The position numbers and the translations under genes were made by a program. A DNA stretch of 64,000 bases from positions 310,001 through 374,000 of the forward strand of contig JAEVLN010000038.1 of NCBI GenBank assembly GCA_018350325.1, read 5' to 3'. Shown piece after piece: positions 27,581-40,500 of this stretch. The DNA comes from Globodera rostochiensis. Lineage: Eukaryota > Nematoda > Chromadorea > Rhabditida > Heteroderidae. The first letter of the stretch is position 1. Each line of letters begins with the position of its first letter. The notes beneath the pieces were generated by a model. That model was not told the DNA's origin, made no database searches, and saw nothing but the letters and a program-made list of their open reading frames with translations.

Positions 27581-29584
27581 ATTGTTCGCCTGGGGCAATA
27601 ATTCGCTGCCCTCCTCCATCAACAGAATGGACATAATCGTCAGGGTCGTCAGCAGAATTTGCCACCAATGTTTTGGAATTGTGAAATTGTTTACCATTAC
27701 CATCACACAGCCGCCCATTCGTCCTCAAAGCTCTGATCCCTTATAAACAGTGACAACCACAAAGGTCCACCAATTAGAGGAAAGTGAAAGATTTTTTTTT
27801 TGGGGTGCATGCTTTTTATTTCAAAACATCCGAGCCTCCTTTTCTTTTTTGTAGATTCTTTTTTATACGAAAAGCGCATTCAATTTGTCCGTTTTGAATG
27901 ATTCTGAGGCCAAAAATAAATGAGGAAATTAGTACTTTCGAGACAAAGTCCGATTCCAGTACTCAGAATTTGGCAAGACAATCGGGTTCTACGGCCACGA
28001 TAACCCTGTGAAGGACCCTTTTGTTGCCTATATTTTGTTTTTTGAAAATTTGATCCAATACTACCCAAATAAATATTTCCCCATTAATTTAAGAGCAGAA
28101 ATTTCGATTTTGCCCGAATTACCGTATATACTGTTTTAATTACTCACCCTGTAATGATTACCCACTCTCTGAGTAGGTGAACGCACAAAACCTAATTCAT
28201 TTTTTCCTGTAATAATTACCCAACCTCTAATAATGTCGCTATTTCTGAGGAGGTTGAAAAAATAATTACCCATGGCTATTAAAACCAGTATATACGGTAT
28301 TCCTTTTTGTTTTGAAGGCAAATTCGGACAGACAAATATATTTAGAAGTGATTAAAATGAAGGTAATACAGATTTTTATGCATAAATAAATAGGAAAAAC
28401 ATCAGTTTTTAAACCTCCTTGTTTGTATTTGTAAATTTTCTTATTTTGCGTCCTTAATACTTTTTGTTTTGTTGTGAGCACAGATTTTTTACACCCAAGC
28501 AGCCCTAGAGTCCATTGTTGAAGTTATGTAGTGCATACATAACATAAATCAATGGATTTTTTTCCGGTTTTTGACAATTTTCCTCCGTCTTCATCATCCG
28601 CCATTGTGTCCCCCCCCCCCCTCCCCCGGGGGGGGGGGGGAGCTTTGGGCCCATCAAAATAATAAAAGCTCGAAAACACTGACAATTGTCCATCCTCTGC
28701 TGCTGAGCACACAACTCTCTCCAACACAAATGTGCGCATATATTTGTGCACATTTTGTGTTTGTTTCTCATCGCCGCCGCCGGCGACGACAAAATTTCCT
28801 GTCCATTATTCGCATTTTTGCTGCTTTTTTTTTTTGGTTGACAGCAACAGAGGGGCCTTTGGTTTTTTTGTAAATGAGGGTTTTTTTCTATTTCCTGCTT
28901 TTTCTAAAAGGGTGATAAATTGTGCTGCAATTGTATTATGAATGTAGACCAGTGTTTTTCATAATCCAAAAATGGTCAGAATTGGACTCTATTTCGGTTC
29001 AAAAATCTTGATCGAGTTGTGCGTGTTGATCACTCACTGATCACTACGTAAATTGAGGCACAGCCCTTCCGCTGCTTTGATCATTTACATTTTTTCATCT
29101 TTCAATTATCACTTTCATGATTCCGATCTTACCGAACTTCGCCGATTACTGATCGCTCGCATTGAATCCCCCCCTCCCCCCCCCCCCGATCACACTTTAA
29201 ATCATTTCATAAAATCTGGTCACTTTTTCAACTCTCCAATCACTTAGTGATCAACATACTTCCCACTTCTCCGACACTTCATCCATCATTGCCGTCCCAC
29301 ATCCTCGTTTGATCACGCCCCACTAAAATCCAACCCCCCCCCCCCCCCCCCCCGGGGAGTCGTCGTCATGTCTGTGTCAACAGTGTGGAGATTGTTTATC
29401 ATCCCAGCGCATTTCGCGTCCTTTCCATTCCACAATAATCGCGCAAAAGTTCATTCTTCTCACGACCTCGACGAGCGCCGTTCTATTTTGCGGATGAATG
29501 AATCGTCACTTTTGATCAAAAATTACACAAATTTCCTCCATTTGTTGAAGGTTCGAACATTTTCTATTCCAAAATATATTCAAC
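27581..29584. other. Intergenic with a MITE and homopolymer tracts
   Basis: Contains the TIR element at 28121-28298, a C12/G13 palindromic homopolymer block at about 28608-28642 and poly-C runs at about 29168-29188 and 29333-29354. Short GATC-rich motifs recur at 29020-29290. No supported gene. Confidence 0.5.
28121..28298. mobile_element. Small TIR element (MITE)
   Basis: About 178 bp with inverted ends ACCGTATATACTG-TTTTAAT and ATTAAAACCAGTATATACGGT. The interior has repeated inverted AATTACCCA motifs. Flanks ATT on both sides could be a 3-bp target duplication. The ACCGTAT end resembles the 3942 and 38045 elements. Confidence 0.6.
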
Positions 29585-30799
29585 ATGAACATCTTCGTCA
29601 TCGCCTTATTCATTATCATGCCAATGTAAGTTTTATTGGTACGGTTAAAGAAATTGACGAATTTCACTGCCAAAGGTTCGCTAGCACTGTTCAACAGACC
29701 AGCCGTGCCAAGCGGTTCGCCTCCTTCGGCTCATTGTCCACAATTGGGGGCCGCGTTGGCTGCGTGGTCTCGGTTCGTGCAAAACCTTTAAAGGGGCGAA
29801 ACTGTAACGTTCTGTTTTGCAGCAAAACAAACTGTTCATCAATGGACACTTCACCAAGGACTTGAGCGACGACGAGCAGGAGGAGCTGAAGCAGTACCAG
29901 GAGCAGCTCGAACAGTTCAAGGTCGCGGGAAGAGACTTGAAAACTCAGTCTTATATTTAATTCTTCAATTCAAGACGGAAGTCAAGTCATACCTGGAGGA
30001 ACGCCAGAAACTGTTCCGCAACCAGGTGGCACGCCAGGGTGGTGGTGCCGACGTTGCTGAGCCGGCGAAGGGCGGCGCACAGCTGAAGAAGCCGGAACCA
30101 CCGAAAAAGGTCACCTAATTTGATGTGATGGTGATTGATGATGATCAGACTGAACGGTGCCATTTAAAAGCAAAACTTTTTTGGTCTGATCAATCAGTAA
30201 TTTGCAATTTTAATAAGATCTGAAAATAGTCTCGTATTTGAAACATTTTAGCCCAGCTTCTGTTCTGACAAGGCGACTACTCAGTACGTGTTCGACGGAT
30301 GCAGCGTCCAGGGGGACAACGTGTACATCGGCGACACTTTCGTAATAAATTATAAACGTCCGGTCACTCATTTTTCTCTCCCTAAAGGTGCGCAAACTGA
30401 GCCCGGCCGAGCAGAAGGAGTTGGCCCAGTTCGACCAAAAATTTACTGTGTACCAGAAGGCCGTGACAGCGGGCTTCAGAAAGGTGAGACTTGCCTGCAT
30501 TTATTAAATGTGTAGATTTTCTTAACTTTAATTGGCACAAAAAATTTGGCGTGGAAGCCGCCGCCGGTTTTTAAAAATGCCGTTTATTGCAGCAAGTTGA
30601 GGAGATGTTCGGCCAACACTTCGGCTCACTGTTCGGCGCCTCCGACGTGACGTCGTCCGGTGGCTCGGCGGAAGGCGGTAAGCAGCAGCCGCCGCCAACG
30701 GGCGCCGGAGGCGCGGAACTGGCACCGGCCGGCGAGAATGGCACCGGCACGGCCCCAGAGGCGCCGAAGACGCCAAGCTTCTGCACGCTGCTTGTGTGA
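29585..30799 (+). CDS. Secreted aspartyl protease inhibitor, two pepsin-inhibitor-3 domains (254 aa)
   Basis: The family (aspin, PI-3, Ov33; Pfam Inhibitor_I33 type) inhibits pepsin-like aspartic proteases and is nematode-specific. Seven exons in phase: 29585..29625, 29676..29772, 29823..29921, 29975..30109, 30252..30341, 30388..30483, 30593..30799. The start gives a signal peptide ([14 protein letters not shown]). Domain 1 has [15 protein letters not shown] and [12 protein letters not shown]; domain 2 has [33 protein letters not shown] and [11 protein letters not shown]. These paired Cys-x-V-xx-N-x-L/V-Y/F-I blocks define PI-3 repeats. The tail after [11 protein letters not shown] is Pro/Gly/Ala-rich and ends CTLLV. 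An AATAAA lies about 70 bp past the stop. A secreted role in digestion or host interaction is inference. Confidence 0.9.
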
Positions 30800-31510
30800 G
30801 GTGGCAGATGAATCAGTAAAGCGATCAATCATTAAACATAAGACATTGACATCATCGATCAACAATCAATAAATGTATCGGAGAGATATGTATGTGTACT
30901 GTAGTGTGGGCAAAACGTTGACTTAGAAAAAGCACTACAGTATCCTCCCAACAAAATCTCCGCCACCACAAAATCACGAAAGGACACATTTCACACATCA
31001 TATATTTGTATTTTGTTCTCTAAATAAAAATGGCATAACCTTTTTAGTTGTAATGCAAATTTGGTTTTTTGTTTGGAATATTAGTCAAAAAGAGGCAGAT
31101 TTAATTCGTAGGCGTCGTTTGAGTCACCAGACTCAAATGTCTCGATTTAATTTTCGTCTTTAAAATACAAGTAAGCGACAGGGTAAATAGTCCGGTTTTG
31201 TTACAGTATGCGGTGATGAAAGCCAACAGGAAACGGTGGAGGGAAGTATGGAATTCGTCGGGTTACGATTGAATAGAAAGATGACAATTTTATTTCACTG
31301 GGATTTGCTATGGTTAGAAAGAATGTTAAGCTGAACGCGACTAACTTATCACTCGGCACCGGCTTGCTTTTGATATAGAATGATAAGAATCGCCTTTAGC
31401 CAAATAACCAATTTCTGTTTTAAATATCCCATCACAAGTGATCAATTGTGCCAATGACGGCGGGCAATGAATGCTACCGTATCCGTTAGCAATGGGAATT
31501 AGTCGCGGAT
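30800..31510. other. Convergent intergenic region
   Basis: 3' flanks of the protease inhibitor (+) and of the Cys-rich gene (-). AATAAA signals for the former lie near 30868 and 31023. No gene seen. Confidence 0.5.
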
Positions 31511-34500
31511 TCAAATTCCCGCTAGCGACTTGCAGCATACGGCAATGTCTGGTACGGTAGAGGGCTGGCAGGTGAACGGTGGAGTACAATGTGCAGCGGT
31601 GCCCTGACCGTGATCACCACGACTCGCATCATCAGTCGGTGATGCTCTATCGTTGGAATGGACGGCGTCGAGAAGGCAGCTGAATGTGAAACAGGATTTG
31701 GAAATCTCAAAGCGAAAACCCTTCCCTCAGGCGGTATTGTCTGTCTGACATGATAGTACCGTAACAGCATCGCCAAACAACTAAATACTGTACCTACCGT
31801 TTTGCCTGGTGGGTGCGCGTGTCGACCTGCGGCAAGCGCGCTCCAGGGCAAAACGCAATTGGTGAGCAGCACACGCGCGGCGTGTCCTTTGCACGCAGTT
31901 GCTGCACACCGCGCTTGCACACAAAATTGTGTGGGCATTGTCGCTGCGCGTCAGGCAAGTCTGGCCCACAACTGAGCAGCTCTCCGGTGTCCGGTATTCT
32001 GAAATGTTCAAATAATAAAAGGACTGTGCCCTTCTTGTGGTTGGCTAGCTGACGGCTACCTGTAGGGTTCACGGTTGTCAGGACAATGCGCAATTATGGG
32101 TTTGGTTAAGCTTGAATAATCTCGCATTTGCTGTGCCATGGAAGTTCGCCTTAACAAAAATTTACAAAAAGAGAAAACTTTAAAAATGCAATTTTAATTT
32201 TAAAGTGCATAAAAATGTCGCCACCGACTGCTCAAGAAATCTCGCACACCTAACAACCGGAAAAGGATGACAGCACACGTACAAGCCAGCCCGGTTGGAC
32301 ATGGCACACACGTAGCTCGGAGGGCATTCGGCTGGCATGAGTTGACAAATTTTTAAAAATAAAATTTGAAAGAAAAACTCACAGGCCTGGCCAAGCATAA
32401 CGCAGTACCGCATCAACTGGCCCAAATATGCTAGAATTGGTGCAATCATTAACATTTTTAATACCCCAAAAAGGTCATTGAAAATTTAAATTAGTTTTGT
32501 CTCCTTGCACAATAAAATGTCGAATGCTCATTGATCACCGGGAATTTGTCCGTCCAGACAATAGGGTTGGCCCGCCTGGCCGGTGGTGATCAGTCCGCTC
32601 GTGCCGGGCGGAAGCGCAGGCATCAGCGGTGCAGGAACCGCCGGTGGTTGCGGAGGCGCCGGAGGCAAAATTCCGCTGCCAAACCCCCCGGCGATGCCCA
32701 AGCCGCTACTACCACAGCACACATAGACGGCTGGCTGCTCAATTTTTTTTTTTTGCGTATTTAACTTTGGGTTTTACTTAAAGAAAATTTCAAAAATTTT
32801 GTAAGCCAACTTACCACTGACGATTGCATGCATGTGTATCTGAAAAGGTTCCAAAAATATTCGGTCAAAACAAATTTTGTCGTTGCGATTTTTTTGTTTT
32901 TGCAAATTGTTCCGGTTATAATTAAAAGTGCCAACCCGTTCGGGCATGTGTGCGGCGTGTCTGCTGCCGATGTTGCTGTTCTGGTTGCCAATGAGGATGG
33001 CACTATTCCGCTGGCACCCGGGTACGTCACCACTGAACGTCGCAGTACAGTCAACGAGCAGAGCCGAGGGTTGTTGTTTACCATCAGGGTACTGTATTGT
33101 TGGAATATTCACAAAATTTTTCGAAACGAATTTGCTAAAAATTTTCAAATATTGTACCTGTAGTCACGTGGACACTGTATGCTGGAAGCCAGACGACAGC
33201 ACATGAAAATGCCGCTAACCGATGATTGAGCGCATGAAAACCCTGCGGGGGTGGTGAAAAACCATAAAAACTTGGCATAAAATTGTACCATGAGGACACG
33301 TCATGTCCAGTGCGTCTTGACAAAAGTGGTGAGCACCCTAATTTTCATCAAAAAATAAATAAAATAAAATTTCAGATTTTCCCAAAACCCTCTGGTCCTC
33401 GTAGGCACTCCACCCGACCGGACACGTGAGCTCATCAACTGGAGGTCGAAAAGTGATTGAAGCAGGAGGCTGCTGAGTGGGCGGTTGCAAAGGCGGCGGA
33501 GGCGGCATGTCCGTGTTCGGCTCAGGAGGGTTCAAAAAATCCGAAAAATTTTCAAAAAAAACAAATTCAAAAAACAAAATTTTGCTTGCAGCGAATACCA
33601 CGTTGGGGTTGGGCGGCGCGGGCAACCGACGGCAGCACACGTGAATGCCAGGACGGTTTGAAAGGGCTGCAAATAGTAAAAATTAAATTCATTAATAATT
33701 TTATTACCGCATTCGTAGCCGGCGGGACACTCATTTGGCCAATTGATCGGGTTGCACTGCACGACCCTACCTGAATGAAAAGTTTAGGCATGCATGCACA
33801 TTTTTTCGGCTTTTTCAATTTAATGCCAGGGACCTGGCTCCTGTTGATACGTCTCGCGCCCGTCGGCGCACAGCACCACAGCGGTCGGTGTACCACAGCA
33901 CACATATCGGTTCAGCACATTGGACAATTGGCAGGTGTATGAGGACTGAAAATGCGGGAACTCGACCTGGATAATATGTGTCTTTGAAAAATGTGTATTT
34001 AAGAATTTTTAAAAAGATATTTTCACATTCCCTAGCCCTTACAAATCAAGAGATCAAATATGCTCCGATCAGAGCAAAAAAAATGTGATCAGAATCCTGA
34101 ATGACCATGTTGAGCTCGTCAATAAAAAATTGTTCAAAACTTTTTTAAATACTTAGGATAACATTGAAATCCAACTTTCCGAGTCCCGGTTTCTTTTTAT
34201 TAATCTGGGGCGAATTTTCGAAAATTGCCCAAAAATGAAAATGACGACGGATTTGCACAAAAAAAAAAATTAAAAGTCGGACTTTGCTGCATGGCGAGCC
34301 CGGCTCAGAGCACTCTTCAGGCCGACCATTGGGTCGTAGCAGAGCGGCTTGGCCCGGCAACGGACAGACACGTCTGGAAAAGGTCAAAAATTAAATTTCA
34401 AAACAATCCGAACCCCCAACCCACCCGGGTTCAGTGCTTTCACAACACAAAAATTCGTTTGCACGATTCATTGCCTCCAGACATTGCGCTTCTGCCGGAC

Positions 34501-37500
34501 ACATGGACACATCCATCGGTGAGCATCGGATCTGACAGTTTTTAGTTTATTTTGGATTAAATCTCAGTTCATTATCATCAAGAACAGCCGTTATTCTTGG
34601 TAAATTTATCAATTTTAGTTGACCGGGTTCTGCGTGCGCAGGTCAAGCGAGCTCTCGAAGCCTTGCGGGCACATGACCAATGCCGGGATGGAGCAGCACA
34701 CGAAACTGCATTTGTATTTCAGGAACGTTAGAGAAAACAAAAATTTACTTAAATAGTAAAAAATGCAAGTTAGGTAACAAACACGTTGGGCTGGACTAAC
34801 GATTCCTCGCACTGGTAGCCGTTGGGGCACGCGCTGATGCCCTGACGAGGCGAACAGTAGCGCGGGCTTGCCCCGTCGCGCAACAGAATTTGCTAAAATT
34901 TTAAATTATTTGTTGGCAAATTTGAAAAATATATTTTGGGTTGGCTTTTTACCTGATTAGGGCAAATCGGCGTTGTGGCTGGCGATGGCGGCTGGTTGCG
35001 CAAGCGGCTGCAGCAAATATTCGTCTCAGGGTCGTCGCGCGAGTGCACACACTGATACCTGCGACGGGTGTAAGACATAAAAGGATACACGCCTGGTGGG
35101 AGTCGAACCAAGGACCTTCACCAACACGGGTAAATTCAGAAAAAGTAAACTATCTAATCAATCAATTGGAGCCATTAAATTTTGCCACAGGACATTGTAA
35201 TCGGTTAAGCTGTTTAGAAGATCAGTACTAATATCTGTGTAACGCCATTCTATATTAAATTGTAAATTTTTTTTTACCCTTCACTGCACTGATCGGGAGC
35301 AAGAAAATCGCACGGCACGTAGCCGATCGCAGATGTCTCAGGTTGCATGCCCACAGGGCACAGCTGCAAAAATTATAAATTTTTGGTTTTTTAAATTTTT
35401 TGTACGGGCAATGTTTGCCGCGCGTTGCGACAACAAATCATCATGCCGAAAGCGTTCAATGCCGACGCGCAGCTGCTCCCACTTGGGCAACGCTGGGCGC
35501 CCAAGTCGCAAAACACATTTTGACCCTAAGAGTTTTAAGAAGATTTTTTGATTCGGATTATCTTAAAAACATTTTAGCAAAAATTAAATTGAGACATTCT
35601 TTAAAAAATTAATTTCAATTTTTCATGCTAATATTTAAACAAAAAATAGGACATTTCTCAGCACGGGCACTTGTGCACCGGAGGGGCAACGATAGGTGGG
35701 CTCGTCACGACCATGCTGTGGGCGCTGCACGCGCCGACTCGGCGCACGTTGCGCACTGCAACACACTGCAACACGCGCGTTCTCCGTAGACCGTTCGCAA
35801 ATGAACCTATCATACAGTTTCATGGAATTTCGGTCCCGTAGAAAATCGAATCTGCCACCAGTTTTGATCGATTTCGAAGCCCTAACCCAAAATGGACCGA
35901 AGGGTCAAAAATTCAAATTTCTCAAATGTCACGCACCCATCACTGCAGGGCACACGCCCGTCGATGGTACAGTGCCGCGCGTTGCCGTTGTTGAGCAGCT
36001 CCATGCGATCGTCCTGGTTCGGACAGGACAGTGAGTGTACGGACACGGATCGTTCAGTTTGGCTGTGGTCACGCTGCCGTGTACGCGGGTGATGATGCTT
36101 ACGCAGATGGTGATGCATCAGCTCCTCTATCGATTTTTTTAAACATTTTGAAATTTTAACCACTTGATTAATTTTATGTCAAACACAGAGATTTTACAAA
36201 TTTAGTTACCGTCGTCATCGTCTCCGGGCTCACAGCAAACAAATTGTTGGGTCACCGGGGATAACAGACAGGCCGCAAAGCTGGGACAACTGCCGCGGAT
36301 TGTCGGATGACAAAACTAAAATGCTTTAAAAATTGCGTGCGTCTTTTGTTGCCATTGCGAATCAGAATTCCAATCAATGCTGATAAACAATTTAAAAAAT
36401 GGCTCGTCGTCTCGAATTCAATCCCGCGGGATCCCGAACAAAATCCCGGCGGGTTCATAGTTTAATTACTGTAGTGCAAATGGGCTTGTTTTTAGGTTCT
36501 TTTTTTTCATTTTTATTTCGTTTAACATTGTTTTTATGTTTTATGTTATTTGTTAGCAAAGTAATAGTTTGTGTATTATTTGCATCTATTTTATAATTAA
36601 TAATTTAATACTGTAATTATTTTTATTTAATGTTAGTGCATTTTCATATTAATCTTTTTTTAATGCCTTTTTATTTTTAATTTAATGTTTTTCATTTAAA
36701 GTTGTTCTACAATATTCAGCTTGTCAGGCGCGCTCCACCCCTTTGGACACAAAGCACGACGCTGCACGTCGCCGCCAGTGCAACAAATGCTCACGCCGGG
36801 CACGCTGCTGGCCTGACATATTGTGTCTTGGGGGCATTGCACTGGATTATCCATCTGAAAAATAACAAACAAAGAGAAATTGAGCGTTTTTTAAAACAAA
36901 AAGAAGATTTATTGCTTCAGGCAAAACAGGTAGTGATAGGGTTGTTTGAACTAGTGATCGGCCAGAAGGGTCGGTCGGTACTTTTCGGTAAAGTACCGAA
37001 TAAGTACCGGTACCGAAAAGTACCGAAAAAGTCCAAAATGTTTCGGTCGGTACTTTTCGGTAAAGTACCAAAAAAGTACCGGTACCGAAAAGTACCGAAA
37101 AAAATTGTCGGTACTTTTTCGGTTTTCGGTACCAAAATTTTTTAGGGTAACTTTTTAACAAAAAATCGTTTATTTTGGAAATCTTGGCTTATAAATATTT
37201 ATAATTGAGTTTTGGGAGATTGCGGTTTAAAAAAATCAGCATTCGACCTGCCAAAAAATGCATCCAGAAGGGCTAAAAATGATTAAGAAAAATTAAAAAT
37301 CTAATAAGATTTCAAAATTTTCCGGACATTATTGAGATCCAGATTCCGAGCTCTTATTTCCAAAAACTTTAATTTTAGGTTCAGAAAACAAGAGAAAATA
37401 AAATTTTAGCCGTTTTATTAGGGGGTTTTTGTAGGTGAACGGCGATGCCGATAGGCGTCGCCGAGAGGAAAAAATGAAAATTCTTACGATTTTATTAAGA

Positions 37501-40500
37501 AATCTTGTCCAATTTCGATAAAATGGTGAAAAAAAGTAATTCTTTATGTAAATGAAGTTTTGAATCGGTTAAAATTTTTGAAAATTAATTTGCTAATAAC
37601 TTTCTTGAAAAAAATTAAGAACTTCCTAAATTACCTTCAATTTTAAAAATCTTAAATACATATTTAAATAAAAAATATTGTTTTTCTTTGCCATGAAGTT
37701 AATTGAAAGACACAAAAAACTATTTACACAGCCGGGGGGTTTGAACCCCAGGCAACCACATCACTCACCGTTGAAAAATTCAAATATTACCAATTTTTCC
37801 GTTCGGTACTTTTATTGGGACTCAAATTTTGTTCGGTCGGTACCCTCGGTACTCAAATTTTTTCGGTCGGTACTTTTCGGTAAAGTACCGAAAAAGTACC
37901 GGTACCGAATAGTACCGAAAAAATCCAAAAAGGTTCGGTCGGTACTTTTCGGTAAAGTACCGAAGCCTGAGTACCGAAAAAGCTTCGGTACTTTCCCGTA
38001 CCGACCGAACACTAGTTTGAACAGGTCTGACTTACAAATTAGACATACCGTATTACTTACTATAGCTCTATTAGAAGCCTCCTCCAATTGTAGCCCCCCC
38101 CCTTGAGGGGGGTTGAAAATAGAAGCCCCGGGGCTACTAATAAAGGAAATACGGTACTCTATGTCTATGTATAATTTGTATACGGTAAAACCCCGATGTA
38201 CGGTGGGTGAGCCGGGCACAACTCGGTTATCGACTCTCGGCCACATAACCAGCAGAAATGCGCACACACCTCGCACACTTGCGGATATTCAGCTGTGGGA
38301 AACGGTTGTCCGCCGGCAGAGGCGGCACATTCAAAGAATGATGCCATTACACCGCAGCATACGCGCTGTCCAGTCGGCGTGCCGCTCAATGCATGCAGCG
38401 TTTCACGGCACTTCGAATTGTCCGGGCATACTTCTGGACGCATTAGCAAACAGAGCCGAACATTGCCTAGAAGAAACAAAATGATTTATAAATGAAAACA
38501 TTTCAAATATTTTATCATAAAAATGCCTTCACCCGTCACTACCAGACCTGGATTTCTCCTGAATCCAGAATCCATCCAGGTCCAGTGGAGCCTCAGCGAC
38601 CCTGGATTTTTCATGGGTCTTGATTTTTTCTAGATTTTTAATCCAGATCCAGGCCTTCGTCAAATTCAAATCCAATCTAGGATTTTTCAAAATGCCGGGC
38701 TCTACCACCATGGTCATCGTGGAGCGGATGTTCCGCTTGGCGTGGACATTGGCCCGTCGGCCCACAACAAATCCGTCGATGACAACGATATTCCAGCGGG
38801 CAGTCCATGGTGTCCTCACAATGCTTTAACTCTGTTGTGCCCAGCTCAATGTACGGAATTTCGCCTGATGGGCAATCCTTGTTGTAGAGAATGAGCTTCT
38901 GTCCATCCGACGACGAAATCTTCTTCATTTTAGGGATTTCTTTATTTATTGTTTTGAAAAATAGAAACTAATTAAAATGTTTTTTTTAAATCAACAAAAT
39001 ACAATCATTTCTCAAAATAACCGCTATCTAATTGATCATAAGTTGCCATTTTATGGGTATATTGCATCGATTATTTAGATGGCAGTTGGTAAGCCCAAAG
39101 AATCTTTAGTCCAGTTTGAGATTCAAATCTAACATTTTCCTGGCGGGCAGCAGCACAACATTGGTTTTCTGCGGTCCAAAAATTAAATCGGCAATGTGCC
39201 GCCTGTGGGCATGCCGTAGGTCGTTGTGGAGAGCAGGTTAACACCTCATCATTTATGTCAAACATTGGCACTTCACCAGCTGGACAGCCTAGTGAAAAAT
39301 AATTCACAAATGTGATAAAACCGAAAACAAAAATCAGGAAAAGTCGGTCCACTACTTTTCCATGATCTGGTCCAACAAATATCTGACTAACTATGAACTG
39401 ATCCAAGGTATGATCAGATTGAGATCGACTTGAGGACCGATCGAGAATCGTAAAATAGAAGGCCAAATAAATCTTTAAATATTCAAATTGTAAGAAAATT
39501 ACCAGAGTCCGGTTCACAACATTGGAATCGATCAATGGAAAAACTCCATTCACAGACAGCGTTGCCCGGGCATTCCGGAAGCGCGCCTGGCACACACAAC
39601 TGCACACTTCCATTGTTTGCATGCCGTAACACGCGTTGTCCAGTGCCACAGCCCTCGCCCGGATCCTTGCCACAACAACGATATTGTCCGTCCAGAGAGT
39701 CTTCATAACAAAGTGCACCACCTAAAGCACTTAATAATAATAATAATAATGGATTTTGTGGCACTATAAAAATGGGCAAAGAAAAATATAGCGTCAATAA
39801 ATAACTATGTAAATGTCTTTAATCTAAAAATTATGCATAAAAGGGGCCTTGCCTGGACAACTGCTTGGCCTTGTTGGTTCACAGCTCAGCCATTCTCCAT
39901 TGGCGTTCTGAAGCTGCCGTGTGCCTAATAGTGAGAGGATTTACGCGCAAAATGAAAATTTGAACATACCCTTAGGGCATCCAACAGGTGGCGCCTCCTG
40001 GTCAAGAGGCTGCACGCAACATACACGTGAACGTGCATCGCAAGCTGCAGGTGGCAGGCAGTCCGAGTCGTGCTGACATTGCAGCACCGTCTGATTGGGC
40101 GCTGTAATCTTCCTCCTATCACCACCAATCAAATCACAAAATAGCGGAGAGTCTCAAAAAATATTTGGCCTATCCAGCAGAATCATAAATAGAGTTCGGC
40201 CCGATCCTTCGAGGACCGGCGGGGAAGAGAGAAAGTCGGGGGTATTGGGCGACATGTCGGAGGTAATAAAGCGGATTATTATTGGGTCGGGGACATCGGC
40301 GGAGTCAAACCCTAATTTGATCATAAAAAATGGTCCTTCAGCGCTAAAAAGCTCAAAATACGACATAGTCAAAACTTGTAAACAAAAAACAAAACTTCTT
40401 CCCAGCCCTATTAATCAACAATCATTTTCATCTTATGCTTTTGTAAAGTTTACTGGTGGTGCCTACGGGACGCCAGAATTAAAAATTTGATCAGTTTTAA

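Noticed and set aside
36847..37161. Frames with repeated [17 protein letters not shown]
   Set aside because: They are translations of the GTACC palindrome block of the hAT element, not a protein.
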